A stretch of 64,000 nt of DNA from Chryseobacterium aahli (lineage in GTDB: Bacteria > Bacteroidota > Bacteroidia > Flavobacteriales > Weeksellaceae): contig NZ_JALDNB010000005.1 of NCBI RefSeq assembly GCF_022699665.1, positions 62,001-126,000 on the forward strand, written 5' to 3'. Shown in pieces: positions 51,129 through 59,282 of this stretch; the first letter of the stretch is position 1; every line of letters starts with the position of its first letter. Both the position numbers and the translations under genes were made by a program. The notes under the pieces are model-generated. The model searched no databases. It was not told where the DNA came from and saw nothing but the letters and a program-made list of their open reading frames with translations.

Positions 51129-51893
51129 ATGAGTGACTTTGTAACATCAGAAATTAAAAATAATATTGCCGAAATTACATTCGGAACTGCAAAAAGCAAT
51201 GCTCTTCCTGGAGCAATTCTTGAAAAATTAGCTGAAACAATTTTAGAAGAAGGCGCGAAGAAAGAAGTGAAAGCAATTCTTGTAAAAAGCGAAGGTGAAA
51301 AAGCTTTCTGTGCCGGTGCAAGTTTTGACGAACTTTTAGCAATTGACGAACTGGAAGCTTCCACTAAATTCTTCGGAGGTTTTGCTAAAGTTTTAAATGC
51401 TATGAGAAATTGTGGTAAAATCGTTGTCGTAAGAGTTCAGGGGAAAACCACTGGTGGTGGAGTAGGATTGGCTTGTGGTGCAGATTACTGTTTTGCAACC
51501 AAGGATTCTGCATTAGCTTTAACTGAAATCAATTTAGGAATCGGTCCTTTTGTAATTGGGCCTTACGTAGAAAGAAAAATCGGGAAATCTCAGTTTTCAG
51601 CAATGGCAATTGATGCAGATTTCAGATCGGCAGATTGGGCAGAGCAGCATAATATTTATCATTCAGTTTCTGAAACCATTGCAGAAATGGATTCGAGATT
51701 AGAGAAGTTTTTGAATAATTTGGCTTCAAGAAGCGAAGATGCATTAGCTCTAATCAAGAAAGTTTCTTGGGAAGGCACAGAGCACTTTAATGAGTTGATG
51801 CCTGCAAGAATCCATATGAGTGCAAGTCTTATTTTGGAAGATTCTGCCAAGAAAAATATCGAGGCAATCAAAGAAAAATTAAGAGCAAAATAA
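51129..51893 (+). CDS. Crotonase-family enoyl-CoA hydratase/isomerase
   Basis: The 254-residue protein has oxyanion-hole segments CAGASFDELL and TTGGGVGLACG. Of the two crotonase catalytic Glu, the first is present (LTEINLG) while the second site reads SAMAIDA, with Ala. It may therefore be an isomerase, hydrolase or a divergent hydratase. It is the only other crotonase in the window and so the nearest candidate for a missing PaaF, but the lost Glu argues against a plain hydratase. Its start at 51129 is fixed by the promoter. Confidence 0.85.
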   Translation: MSDFVTSEIKNNIAEITFGTAKSNALPGAILEKLAETILEEGAKKEVKAILVKSEGEKAFCAGASFDELLAIDELEASTKFFGGFAKVLNAMRNCGKIVVVRVQGKTTGGGVGLACGADYCFATKDSALALTEINLGIGPFVIGPYVERKIGKSQFSAMAIDADFRSADWAEQHNIYHSVSETIAEMDSRLEKFLNNLASRSEDALALIKKVSWEGTEHFNELMPARIHMSASLILEDSAKKNIEAIKEKLRAK

Positions 51894-51937
51894 ATTTTAA
51901 ATGGTTGTAGAATAACCATCATTACTGAATAAACAAG

Positions 51938-51965
51938 AAAACCACCCCATAAAAAGGGTGGTTTT
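51938..51965 (+). terminator. Terminator after the crotonase-family gene
   Basis: AAAACCACCC (51938-51947) pairs with GGGTGGTTTT (51956-51965) around an A-rich loop. Confidence 0.85.
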
Positions 51966-51992
51966 CCTATATAATGAGGCTGTCAGGCAAAG

Positions 51993-52000
51993 TAGTTTTG
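51993..52000 (+). promoter_or_regulatory. -7 box TAGTTTTG for the surface lipoprotein gene
   Basis: Exact TAnnTTTG match 28 nt before the ATG at 52029. Confidence 0.5.
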
Positions 52001-52028
52001 TATCAAATAATTTATAAAACTTTTTATT

Positions 52029-52760
52029 ATGAAATCAAGATTTTTTTTATGCCTGATGTCTATCGTCACTTTAGTTATAAGCTGTAAGAATGACGATGAC
52101 GAAGTTGTACCACAGCCGGAAGCATTTACTTACAGTGCGGTAACGGGGATGAGTACTGGGAATACATCTGTTGCAGGAACTTCTGCACCCGCAGGATATA
52201 CTTGGAGCGAAGTGAAAGCACCTCAGAGTACTTGGGGGCTTAGCGGAACTATTACTGACCGTATGCTTGCAGACGATTTTCAGGTTCCCGCAGGTGAAAA
52301 ATGGAATATACAAAACTTCTATTTCTATGCCTATCAAACTGGTTTTTCATTAACTACATTTCCTGTAAGTGAATTTTATTTTGAAATATACTCTTCTGAT
52401 CCCTCTGTTGCAGGAGCTGTGAAAGTGTACGGCGATATAACCACAAACCGATACGCCTCATCTGAAGAAACTAAGTGGTACAGAATATTGCAAGGGCAAC
52501 CGGATAATACGAACAGAAAAATTTATAAGATGAAAATTAATTCACCTGATCTTAATTTGGCAGCAGGTACTTACTGGATAAAATGGGGTTCAAAAACTTC
52601 TACAGGAATTCATTTCTACCCACAATTGCCTCATGATGCAGGTAAAGTAAACAATGCGCAACAGTTTGTAGTTACAGGCTCTACATGGGTAAATTTGGAT
52701 GATGGCGGACAAAGAGTAAGTTTCCCATTTGAAATTTCGGGAACCAAACTTCCTAACTAA
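52029..52760 (+). CDS. Surface lipoprotein of unknown function
   Basis: The 243-residue protein has lipobox VISC (Cys 19) followed by KNDDDE, which fits the Flavobacteria lipoprotein export signal (Lys then acidic residues) for delivery to the cell surface. The mature domain is beta-rich with Trp/Tyr-rich segments (MLADDFQVPAGEKWNIQNF, AGTYWIKWG) resembling cell-surface carbohydrate- or adhesion-type folds. No named family recognised. Monocistronic, with a strong terminator downstream. Confidence 0.8.
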   Translation: MKSRFFLCLMSIVTLVISCKNDDDEVVPQPEAFTYSAVTGMSTGNTSVAGTSAPAGYTWSEVKAPQSTWGLSGTITDRMLADDFQVPAGEKWNIQNFYFYAYQTGFSLTTFPVSEFYFEIYSSDPSVAGAVKVYGDITTNRYASSEETKWYRILQGQPDNTNRKIYKMKINSPDLNLAAGTYWIKWGSKTSTGIHFYPQLPHDAGKVNNAQQFVVTGSTWVNLDDGGQRVSFPFEISGTKLPN

Positions 52761-52790
52761 AGAAAAATGCATTAAAACTAAATGCAAATC

Positions 52791-52827
52791 ACGAGAACCC
52801 ATTCTGAAAGCCAGAATGGGTTCTCGT
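52791..52827 (+). terminator. Terminator after the surface lipoprotein gene
   Basis: A 16-bp perfect stem, ACGAGAACCCATTCTG (52791-52806) with 52812-52827, followed by TTATAAAT. The U-tract is weak. Confidence 0.75.
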
Positions 52828-52966
52828 TTATAAATCTGATTGTTTTTAAATAATAAAAACACAGTTATTTAATAATTGTGATGAATTCTTTACGTGATTT
52901 CATAATAATTTGAATTTTAGAGTATGTATTCAACTTCAAGAACAGCTTACGATATATATCAAAAGA

Positions 52967-52989
52967 AAAGATTAGCATTGCTAATCTTT
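52967..52989 (-). terminator. Hairpin over the stop codon of the thioredoxin-fold lipoprotein gene
   Basis: AAAGATTAGCA (52967-52977) pairs with TGCTAATCTTT (52979-52989). The hairpin contains the stop codon and is followed on the minus strand by TTCTTTTGATA. Confidence 0.6.
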
Positions 52990-54375
52990 CATATATATTT
53001 TTAACTCCTTTAAAAAATCAGCTTCTTGTGGTGTAGCTAAATTAGGATTTATAATGTTATAATTTTTGTCAATTAAGATATATCGAGGAAGTTGATTCAA
53101 ATTGACTCTTTTAATGATATTTTTGTTGTTCAATGTTTCAGCAAATAAATAAGAATTAGAAAGATGCAAATTTTGAGCTTTCTTTATCCATTTTTCTTTA
53201 TCTTTTGTTCTATCCATACTAATGTATATTAATTCAAGGTCTTTTGGCAAATCCATATTATGCATTGCTTCTATATTTTGTAAGCATGGAATACACCAAG
53301 TAGCCCAAAAATCTAATAAATAATATTTAGAATTATGATTAGAAAGTATATTTTCTAATTTTACAACTTTATTATCACTATATAAATCAAATGATAAAAG
53401 TTCATTTTTAATAGAATTGGATTTTTCGTCTGTAACTAATAATTTTTCTAACTCTATTTTATTACTTTTGTAATAATCTGTATTTTTAAACCAATCTACA
53501 TTTTTATCATAATTTGCATATTTTTTATCTTTATATTGTTGTAAATGATTACTGATACCTATTTCTATTAAATTATTGAAAAGCTCATTTTTGTTTTTAT
53601 TAAGATTTAGTGAATAAATATTCTCCTTTTCAGCTTGAATATATTGATATACTATACCTAATAAATCTGTACTCCAAATAGGTTCTTTTATCTTAATTAA
53701 ATAATCTTCTATCCTTTTATCTTTTGGGGATAGTAATGATAATTGCTTATAAAACACAAGATCATTTATTGACAATTGTTCAGTATCTGTAAATTTCTTC
53801 TGATATGCAATATGTAAATTTTCTATTTTCTGTATTTTCTGTGAAGGGGTAAACTTATTCGTTTTCTTGGTTATTTGTTGATACCCATTTGTAATATTGT
53901 CATATTTAATTACAATTCCATCATGATTTTGCAGTTCAACATTCCCATTTTTATTATCAAAGAGAAATTCTATTTGCTGAACAGATTTATTAATAAAATA
54001 ATCATGGTAATAAGTTTGCAACTTATTATCTATCATGGTGAAAGTTCTATAAAGAAATGTATAATCAAAATTTGTTGTTTTTAAAACTTTCTTTGTAATA
54101 GTACTATTAGTGTCTGATTTATTCTCAAAATTGACATATTTACTATTAAAATCAACGTCATTATATATAAAGCTAACTGTAGTTTCTGGTGCTATATTTT
54201 TTACTGTTATTTGCAAAGAATCATTCTTAACAATTTTAGTTGATAATGTATCTTTATGTATTGCATTATTTTTGATAATCTGTTTTTCAGATGTATTGCT
54301 ACAATTAAATATACTACATAAAAAAAGCAGGTATAAAAACCTGCTTGAATTGATATTTAAAAGCTTAATTACCAT
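52981..54375 (-). CDS. Lipoprotein with C-terminal thioredoxin fold (TlpA/AhpC-TSA type), coupled to a GG-leader peptide
   Basis: The ATG at 54375 gives 464 residues: signal peptide with lipid Cys in SIFNCSN (about 26), an alpha-helical and beta-rich N-terminal region of about 290 residues with no family I recognise, and a TlpA-type domain from about residue 345 with active site WCIPC (C361, C364), the cis-Pro region NQLPRYILID and FAETLNNKN. The start overlaps the stop of the Cys-rich leader peptide gene by 11 bp (ATGGTAATTAA), so both are translated together. Likely role: thiol-disulfide handling of that peptide in the periplasm. Confidence 0.88.
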   Translation of the reverse strand: MVIKLLNINSSRFLYLLFLCSIFNCSNTSEKQIIKNNAIHKDTLSTKIVKNDSLQITVKNIAPETTVSFIYNDVDFNSKYVNFENKSDTNSTITKKVLKTTNFDYTFLYRTFTMIDNKLQTYYHDYFINKSVQQIEFLFDNKNGNVELQNHDGIVIKYDNITNGYQQITKKTNKFTPSQKIQKIENLHIAYQKKFTDTEQLSINDLVFYKQLSLLSPKDKRIEDYLIKIKEPIWSTDLLGIVYQYIQAEKENIYSLNLNKNKNELFNNLIEIGISNHLQQYKDKKYANYDKNVDWFKNTDYYKSNKIELEKLLVTDEKSNSIKNELLSFDLYSDNKVVKLENILSNHNSKYYLLDFWATWCIPCLQNIEAMHNMDLPKDLELIYISMDRTKDKEKWIKKAQNLHLSNSYLFAETLNNKNIIKRVNLNQLPRYILIDKNYNIINPNLATPQEADFLKELKIYMKD

Positions 54376-54604
54376 ATCCATCGTATGCACAATCATATTT
54401 ACATCTTGTTGCACCACTACCTCCATTCATAATATCTACACATGCAGCATTTGCACCAGAAGATGCCTGTGAGTTACTTCCCGGAAAATACTGATTATGA
54501 ACCTCGGTTGTACCATTAATTGAAATAGTAAGTTTACAAGATGAACCTTTTCCACCATTAACAGTTTTCAATTCATTTCTAGAAAGTTTTTTGAAATTTT
54601 TCAT
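54365..54604 (-). CDS. Double-glycine-leader Cys-rich peptide (bacteriocin/RiPP-like precursor)
   Basis: The 79-residue peptide begins MKNFKKLSRNELKTVNGG (1-18): a leader of the ELxxVxGG type cut after GG by C39-type peptidase transporters. The core of about 61 residues is Gly/Ser/Asn-rich with four Cys (C23, C55, C68, C72) and no Lys-rich cationic stretch. Such leader peptides form a large, mostly uncharacterised group in Flavobacteriia. The gene has a -7 box (54635-54628) 23 nt upstream, and its stop overlaps the next gene by 11 bp. No ABC transporter or lanthionine enzyme is close by. Confidence 0.8.
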   Translation of the reverse strand: MKNFKKLSRNELKTVNGGKGSSCKLTISINGTTEVHNQYFPGSNSQASSGANAACVDIMNGGSGATRCKYDCAYDGYGN

Positions 54605-54627
54605 AAAAATATTTTTTAATTAGGTTA

Positions 54628-54635
54628 CAAATATA
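54628..54635 (-). promoter_or_regulatory. -7 box TATATTTG for the leader-peptide operon
   Basis: Minus strand 54635-54628 reads TATATTTG, an exact TAnnTTTG match; a TTTG lies about 15 nt further upstream as a possible -33 element. Confidence 0.55.
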
Positions 54636-54831
54636 AAAATATAAATCAAACAAAGGAGATAAACTTTAAATTTTTGTATGAAATTGAATTTATTTCTAAT
54701 ATCTACTTAATTAAAATCAAACAAAAATTTTTAAATCTAACAGTTGTCTAATTATTTTGCTACATCATTATATGTCATTATCTAAATTTAATATGTTAAT
54801 CTTAATGTGACTGATGTGTTAAAAAGAATTT

Positions 54832-56433
54832 CTAATTTTTCAACAAATTAATAGAAACCGTTGCCAAGTCAGAGTTCGGAAACTTCCTGAATAATTCTTT
54901 ATCAATCTGCAGCCCCGTTTCCATGCAAATTTTCTTAAAAACTTCCACTTCCAAAATATATTGGTCAGAAAAGCCATGCGTCGCCTCGTAAGCGGTTGCC
55001 GGAGTTTTTCCTAAATTTTCAGCCGTCATTTTTGAATCTAAAGCGTGAAGTTCGATGATTAAAAGTCCGTTTTTACGGATGTATGGAATCCAAAGTTCAA
55101 GATGTTCTTTCAGACTTTCTTCAACTAAATTATTCGGTAATCTCTTTCCACGATATGCAAATGCTCCGGTTGAAGTACTGATTCTTTCTGGCTGACTGTT
55201 GTCAGGAGCTTTCCAAACTCTGTTGTGGTCTAGAAAAGTTCTAATATTCAACAAATCTGAGAGATCAATTTCGTAATTTTCTTTTAAATCATCAGCCAAT
55301 TGTTTCGGATTTCCGATGTCGCCCCAGATTACTTTTGCCCAAATATCGTTGTTGATGAGGTTAGCTCGGGTCACTTTCAAAGCGGCTTGGTTGTAATCTG
55401 CACCCACTAAAAATAAAGGATGTTCTTCCAGCATTTTGCCGCGAAGCGTATATCTTTCAATTGTTTCAAAAATATGTTGAATGAAGGCACCGTTTCCACA
55501 ACCCATATCCAGAACACCCTTCGGTTGCAAATGAATGGGCTGATTGAAAATCTGAATAATAAAATCATTCGCCACTTTAAAATAATTGGAGTGTGAGCCG
55601 CCGCTTCCCCAAACATTCATTGCTCGGTCTACATGAATTTCATCTTCACCTTCAGAGATTTCTCTTATTTTGGATGCGTCTCCAAACAGAAGATCGTCCA
55701 TTTTATTCAACAAAGGAAGATAGGAAACTGTAACGCCATATGATGCGGCTCTTTTGGCAAAGTAAATTCCGGTTTCAGTAAATTTATAATTGTCGCCGGT
55801 CTTTTTAAACCAACCTAAAAATGTCAGAAAATCTAAAATGACCTCAAAATTATCAGAGTTTTTATGAAATTCTGCCGCCTGAAAAGAAGTTTCCATAAAA
55901 TACTTATGAAACATACCTGTCATTCCGAGATAGACGATGACCGGACCGATGATGCATCCTTCGATATGTTTTAAAATTTGCTCCTGAATATGTTTTTCTT
56001 CCGCATCATCAGAAAGCTGAATCCCGAAATGATTTTTTATAGAATCACTCAGCTGTGTAAATTCTTCAATAAATGAATTTTCGTTGATTTGATTTTTAAT
56101 ATTGGTAGAATGTTTCAAAAACGGAATCACTTTTAGATAAAGCAAGCTATATTTTTGAAGAAACTGAGTTTTGTTGTTTGCAGAAATTGTAATAATTTCT
56201 TTCTCATTATCGACATCATAATTCAGGAAACCTTGCGACGCCAATGCCCGAATTGCTACATTCAGATAGCCTTCATTGGCTTTAAACTCATCTGAAAGTT
56301 CGCTCAAAGTTATTTTTTCACGATCAATAATGAAATTAATAATTTCCTTTTTTATGAGTGAAGCAACTACAGGCGCAGTAACAACGCCATCCAAATGTCT
56401 GAAAATTTCTGAGCGCAGAATTTCTTTATCCAT
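54832..56433 (-). CDS. SAM-dependent methyltransferase, AprA-related, with repeated N-terminal winged-helix-like segments
   Basis: The start at 56433 (MDKEILRSEIF) gives 533 residues. Residues about 1-90 and about 150-240 are two similar helical, winged-helix-like segments (LSELSDEFKANEGYLNVAIRALASQGFL; then FEVILDFLTFLGWF). A class I methyltransferase domain follows with motif I VLDMGCGNGAF (about 305). The later SDQYILEVEVFKKIC and the overall length resemble the AprA/CurA-type methyltransferase region of polyketide synthases, here as a free-standing protein. Substrate unknown. It is upstream of the leader-peptide gene on the same strand, 227 bp apart, so a link is possible but not shown. 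Confidence 0.75.
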   Translation of the reverse strand: MDKEILRSEIFRHLDGVVTAPVVASLIKKEIINFIIDREKITLSELSDEFKANEGYLNVAIRALASQGFLNYDVDNEKEIITISANNKTQFLQKYSLLYLKVIPFLKHSTNIKNQINENSFIEEFTQLSDSIKNHFGIQLSDDAEEKHIQEQILKHIEGCIIGPVIVYLGMTGMFHKYFMETSFQAAEFHKNSDNFEVILDFLTFLGWFKKTGDNYKFTETGIYFAKRAASYGVTVSYLPLLNKMDDLLFGDASKIREISEGEDEIHVDRAMNVWGSGGSHSNYFKVANDFIIQIFNQPIHLQPKGVLDMGCGNGAFIQHIFETIERYTLRGKMLEEHPLFLVGADYNQAALKVTRANLINNDIWAKVIWGDIGNPKQLADDLKENYEIDLSDLLNIRTFLDHNRVWKAPDNSQPERISTSTGAFAYRGKRLPNNLVEESLKEHLELWIPYIRKNGLLIIELHALDSKMTAENLGKTPATAYEATHGFSDQYILEVEVFKKICMETGLQIDKELFRKFPNSDLATVSINLLKN

Positions 56434-56486
56434 ACAATATGTTTTTTCTAAAGTAAAAAAATTAAACAAATAATTTGAAAAAAGTT

Positions 56487-56515
56487 TTGCTGTTTAAAAA
56501 TTAAATATAACTTTG
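56487..56515 (+). promoter_or_regulatory. Promoter of the small membrane-protein cluster
   Basis: TTG at 56487-56489 and TAACTTTG at 56508-56515, 18 nt apart, match the Bacteroidota promoter (TTG-N17-23-TAnnTTTG), 20 nt before the ATG at 56535. This is the best two-part promoter in the window. Confidence 0.7.
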
Positions 56516-56534
56516 CAATTCAAAGTTCTTTTAT

Positions 56535-57152
56535 ATGGAATCAAAAAACTATCACGAAGACTTATCACATATCCGTTCTATGATGGAGCGGTCGTCACGT
56601 TTTATTTCGCTAAGCGGTCTATCTGGAGTAGTTGCCGGTTTGGCAGCGATTATTGGGGCGGCTTATGTTTATTTTGTTTTCCAGAGAGAAGGAATTGATT
56701 ACTTTGACGGCGATAGAAATATTTTTGGGAAGGAATTGGTCAAGGAGCTTGTTGTAATTGGTGCAGTCATTCTGGTTGTGGCCATTTCGTGCGGATATAT
56801 TCTCACCGCCAATAAAAGCAAAAAGAAAGGATTAAAAATATGGGATGCCACCACGAGAAGGCTGTTGGTGACATTTGCCGTTCCTTTAGTTACAGGTGGA
56901 TTATTTTGTCTGGTGCTTCTGTATCATCACTTATTTGTCTTGGTCGCTCCGGCAACTTTGATTTTTTATGGATTGGCGTTGGTAAGCGCAGAAAGATATA
57001 CTTTGACAGATATTAAGTATTTAGGATATTGCCAGATTGTTTTAGGATTGCTTTCCTTCCTGTTTTTAGGTTGGGGATTGGTTGCATGGACGATTGGTTT
57101 TGGGTTGCTGCATATAGTTTATGGACTGATTATGCATAGAAAGTATAAGTAA
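56535..57152 (+). CDS. Small integral membrane protein
   Basis: The 205-residue protein has four or five predicted helices (about 25-50, 73-92, 110-135, 137-155, 165-195), with a soluble N-terminal stretch ESKNYHEDLSHIRSMMERSSRF. It is the first gene of a plus-strand cluster with a winged-helix regulator and DUF4153. Similar membrane genes sit beside this regulator type in other Bacteroidota. No named family recognised. Confidence 0.8.
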   Translation: MESKNYHEDLSHIRSMMERSSRFISLSGLSGVVAGLAAIIGAAYVYFVFQREGIDYFDGDRNIFGKELVKELVVIGAVILVVAISCGYILTANKSKKKGLKIWDATTRRLLVTFAVPLVTGGLFCLVLLYHHLFVLVAPATLIFYGLALVSAERYTLTDIKYLGYCQIVLGLLSFLFLGWGLVAWTIGFGLLHIVYGLIMHRKYK

Positions 57153-57157
57153 TTGTT

Positions 57158-57640
57158 ATGGATGCTTTTATAATTATTTTAATTTTATCCATAATTATTT
57201 ATGCAATATTTTACAATTATTTAAAGAAACGAATAAAGAATAAAAATTATAGAATAATGGTAAGTATTATCTTGTCATGTTTTATTGGAATCATTTTATA
57301 TACATTATTGGTAGGTGCTTTTATTTACGCATTAACGAAAGAAAAGTATAGAGAATTTGAAAGAGAAAGATGGATTCTTGTTGGTGAAGATATTAATAAA
57401 AGATTAAGCAGATTTGAAATGATTGATGATTTGATTGATAGCAAATTTTTGATCAAAAAAGATAGTTTACATGTAAGGCAAATCTTAGGAGAACCTGATT
57501 GGAGAGATAAAGAAAATTATAAATGGACTTATGAAGCGGGGACGGGTGGAGGTTTCGGTTTTGTTGATCATTACTTAGATATTTATTATGATGCAGGTTA
57601 TGAAACCATGAAAGTTGAACACCGAAGAATTAAAGATTAG
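57158..57640 (+). CDS. Two-helix membrane protein with BamE-like periplasmic domain
   Basis: The 160-residue protein has two N-terminal helices (about 3-22, 34-60) and a C-terminal soluble domain (about 70-160) with KDSLHVRQILGEPDWRDKENYKWTY and LDIYYDAGYETMKVEHRR, resembling the small BamE/SmpA-type alpha-beta fold. It follows the previous gene by 5 bp. Function is not known. Confidence 0.7.
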   Translation: MDAFIIILILSIIIYAIFYNYLKKRIKNKNYRIMVSIILSCFIGIILYTLLVGAFIYALTKEKYREFERERWILVGEDINKRLSRFEMIDDLIDSKFLIKKDSLHVRQILGEPDWRDKENYKWTYEAGTGGGFGFVDHYLDIYYDAGYETMKVEHRRIKD

Positions 57641-57646
57641 AGAATT

Positions 57647-57937
57647 ATGATTAACATTTCAAAACTCAACAAAGAATTCGAAAGCCGTGTAAGATTGGGC
57701 ATCATGTCTGTTCTTATGGTCAACGATTGGGTTGATTTTTCTGAAATGAAAAGTTTGCTGGAAATCACAGACGGAAATATGGCAAGTCACAGCAATGCGT
57801 TAGAAAAAGCCAATTACATTGAAGTTAAAAAAGAATTTGTCGGTAAAAAGCCAAAAACGTCGTACCGTGTAACTCAAAACGGTAGAATTGCTTTTACCGA
57901 GCATTTAGATGCCTTAGAAAAATTAATAGGAAGATAA
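57647..57937 (+). CDS. Winged-helix DNA-binding regulator (HTH_34-type)
   Basis: The 96-residue protein is a single winged helix: ESRVRLGIMSVLMVNDWVDFSEMK, then ITDGNMASHSNALEKANYIEV as the recognition helix, and a basic wing FVGKKPKTSYRVT. This family is frequent in Bacteroidota next to small membrane proteins and DUF4153, and is thought to regulate that set. It lies 6 bp after the previous gene. Confidence 0.88.
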   Translation: MINISKLNKEFESRVRLGIMSVLMVNDWVDFSEMKSLLEITDGNMASHSNALEKANYIEVKKEFVGKKPKTSYRVTQNGRIAFTEHLDALEKLIGR

Positions 57938-57958
57938 ATTCTATATTTTTTTGAAAAT

Positions 57959-57966
57959 TAACTTTG
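57959..57966 (+). promoter_or_regulatory. -7 box TAACTTTG for the gene at 58003
   Basis: Exact TAnnTTTG match; the in-frame TTG at 57964 overlaps it, so the ATG at 58003 is the start. Confidence 0.55.
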
Positions 57967-58002
57967 AAAAACAAAGTGCTTTATAGATTTAAATTAGTTA
58001 AA

Positions 58003-58293
58003 ATGATAACAAAAAAACAAACAACTCTGGCAATTTTTGCTGTACCAGCACTCTTAATGGTGGCAGCATTTTTAGGAAATCTTTTTGTAGAAGGCTGGTA
58101 CTGGTCAAGATTTGATTTTATCTTGGCGGCAATTCTACTTTTCGGAACGGCTGGTTTAATCAGCTTGGTGAGAGCAATCGTTAAAAACAGCAATTACAAA
58201 ATCTTTATCAGTCTCTTAATTGTTGTGATTCTTATTTTGGTTTGGATGGAATTGGCAGTCGGTCTTTTCGGAACTCCGTTCGCAGGAAGCTAA
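58003..58293 (+). CDS. Small membrane protein
   Basis: From the ATG at 58003, 96 residues with three helices (about 10-28, 38-58, 68-90). It follows the winged-helix gene but has its own -7 box. Function unknown. Confidence 0.75.
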   Translation: MITKKQTTLAIFAVPALLMVAAFLGNLFVEGWYWSRFDFILAAILLFGTAGLISLVRAIVKNSNYKIFISLLIVVILILVWMELAVGLFGTPFAGS

Positions 58294-58324
58294 TGTGCTT
58301 TTCCAAGCAATCAAAGATGAAAAT

Positions 58325-58397
58325 TTTCTCGCAGATTGAGCTGTTCCGCAGATTTTTTATCCGATTGAAATCTGTACAATCCATTGATCTGCGAAAG
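58325..58397. repeat. Imperfect hairpin, CTCGCAGATTGAGC family (copy 2)
   Basis: TTTCTCGCAGATTGA (58325-58339) pairs imperfectly with TTGATCTGCGAAAG (58384-58397). Same family as 4218-4290. Confidence 0.65.
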
Positions 58398-58431
58398 TTT
58401 AAATCAAAAATAATCACATTAACCTTACATC

Positions 58432-59271
58432 ATGACCAGAAAACATTTTCTAAAAAGACTCATGCAGCTTTCTGCAGTCGGAGCTTTGCCTTTTCTTTAT
58501 TCATGGCAGATCGAACCATTTTGGGTAGAATTTGTTGAAAGAAAACTTCCCATCAAAAATTTACCTGAACATCTTGAAGGGAAAATATTAATGCAGATTT
58601 CAGATCTACATGTCGGAGACCGTTTCGATTGGAATTTTTTGATTGAATCTTTTCAAAAAGCCCAAAATTACAGTCCTGATTTTGTTGTCTACACCGGAGA
58701 TTACGTCAATCACGGAACTTCCGAAGATCATGAAAGCCTGAAAAAGGTAATGTCAAATGCAGTTTATGGTAAGTTGGGAACTTTCGGGATTCTTGGTAAT
58801 CACGATTACGGAAAAACTTGGAAAAATCTCGGTTCTTCAAAAGAGATTTGCCGTATTCTTCAAAACAATGGCGTTACCATGTTGAATAACGAACAAATAG
58901 AATCTCACGGTTTAAACATTATCGGCTTCGACGATTTATGGTCACCCAATTTTGATCCGATGAAAGTGATGAAAAATTACAATCCTGAAAAAGCGAATCT
59001 TGTGCTTTGTCATAATCCTGATGTTTGTGATAAAGATGTCTGGAACGGTTACCAAGGCTGGATTTTGAGTGGTCATACGCATGGAGGACAATGCAGAATT
59101 CCTGGTGTGATTACGCCGATTCTTCCCGTAGAAAATAGAAAATATGTTTCTGGAGAAATTGATTTGAAAGATGGTAGGATGCTTTATATCAACCGTGCAA
59201 TCGGTCATTCTTTTCAGGTAAGGTTTATGGTTAGGCCGGAGATTACGGTTTTTACTTTAATACAAGCTTAA
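58432..59271 (+). CDS. Membrane-associated metallophosphoesterase (YaeI/LpxG-like)
   Basis: The 279-residue calcineurin-type phosphoesterase has the five metal motifs in order: SDLHVGD, YTGDYVNHG, GNHDYG, LCHNPD and SGHTHGGQ. The N-terminus has a hydrophobic anchor (QLSAVGALPFLYSWQ). YaeI/LpxG-type proteins hydrolyse UDP-diacylglucosamine or other phosphodiesters at the inner membrane. It is in line with the small membrane-protein cluster, 12 bp before the next gene. Confidence 0.92.
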   Translation: MTRKHFLKRLMQLSAVGALPFLYSWQIEPFWVEFVERKLPIKNLPEHLEGKILMQISDLHVGDRFDWNFLIESFQKAQNYSPDFVVYTGDYVNHGTSEDHESLKKVMSNAVYGKLGTFGILGNHDYGKTWKNLGSSKEICRILQNNGVTMLNNEQIESHGLNIIGFDDLWSPNFDPMKVMKNYNPEKANLVLCHNPDVCDKDVWNGYQGWILSGHTHGGQCRIPGVITPILPVENRKYVSGEIDLKDGRMLYINRAIGHSFQVRFMVRPEITVFTLIQA

Positions 59272-59282
59272 AAAATTTTATA

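Noticed and set aside
54832..56433. Methyltransferase as a tailoring enzyme of the leader-peptide operon
   Set aside because: Only same-strand proximity (227-bp gap, separate promoter) supports it; kept as a possibility, not as an annotation.
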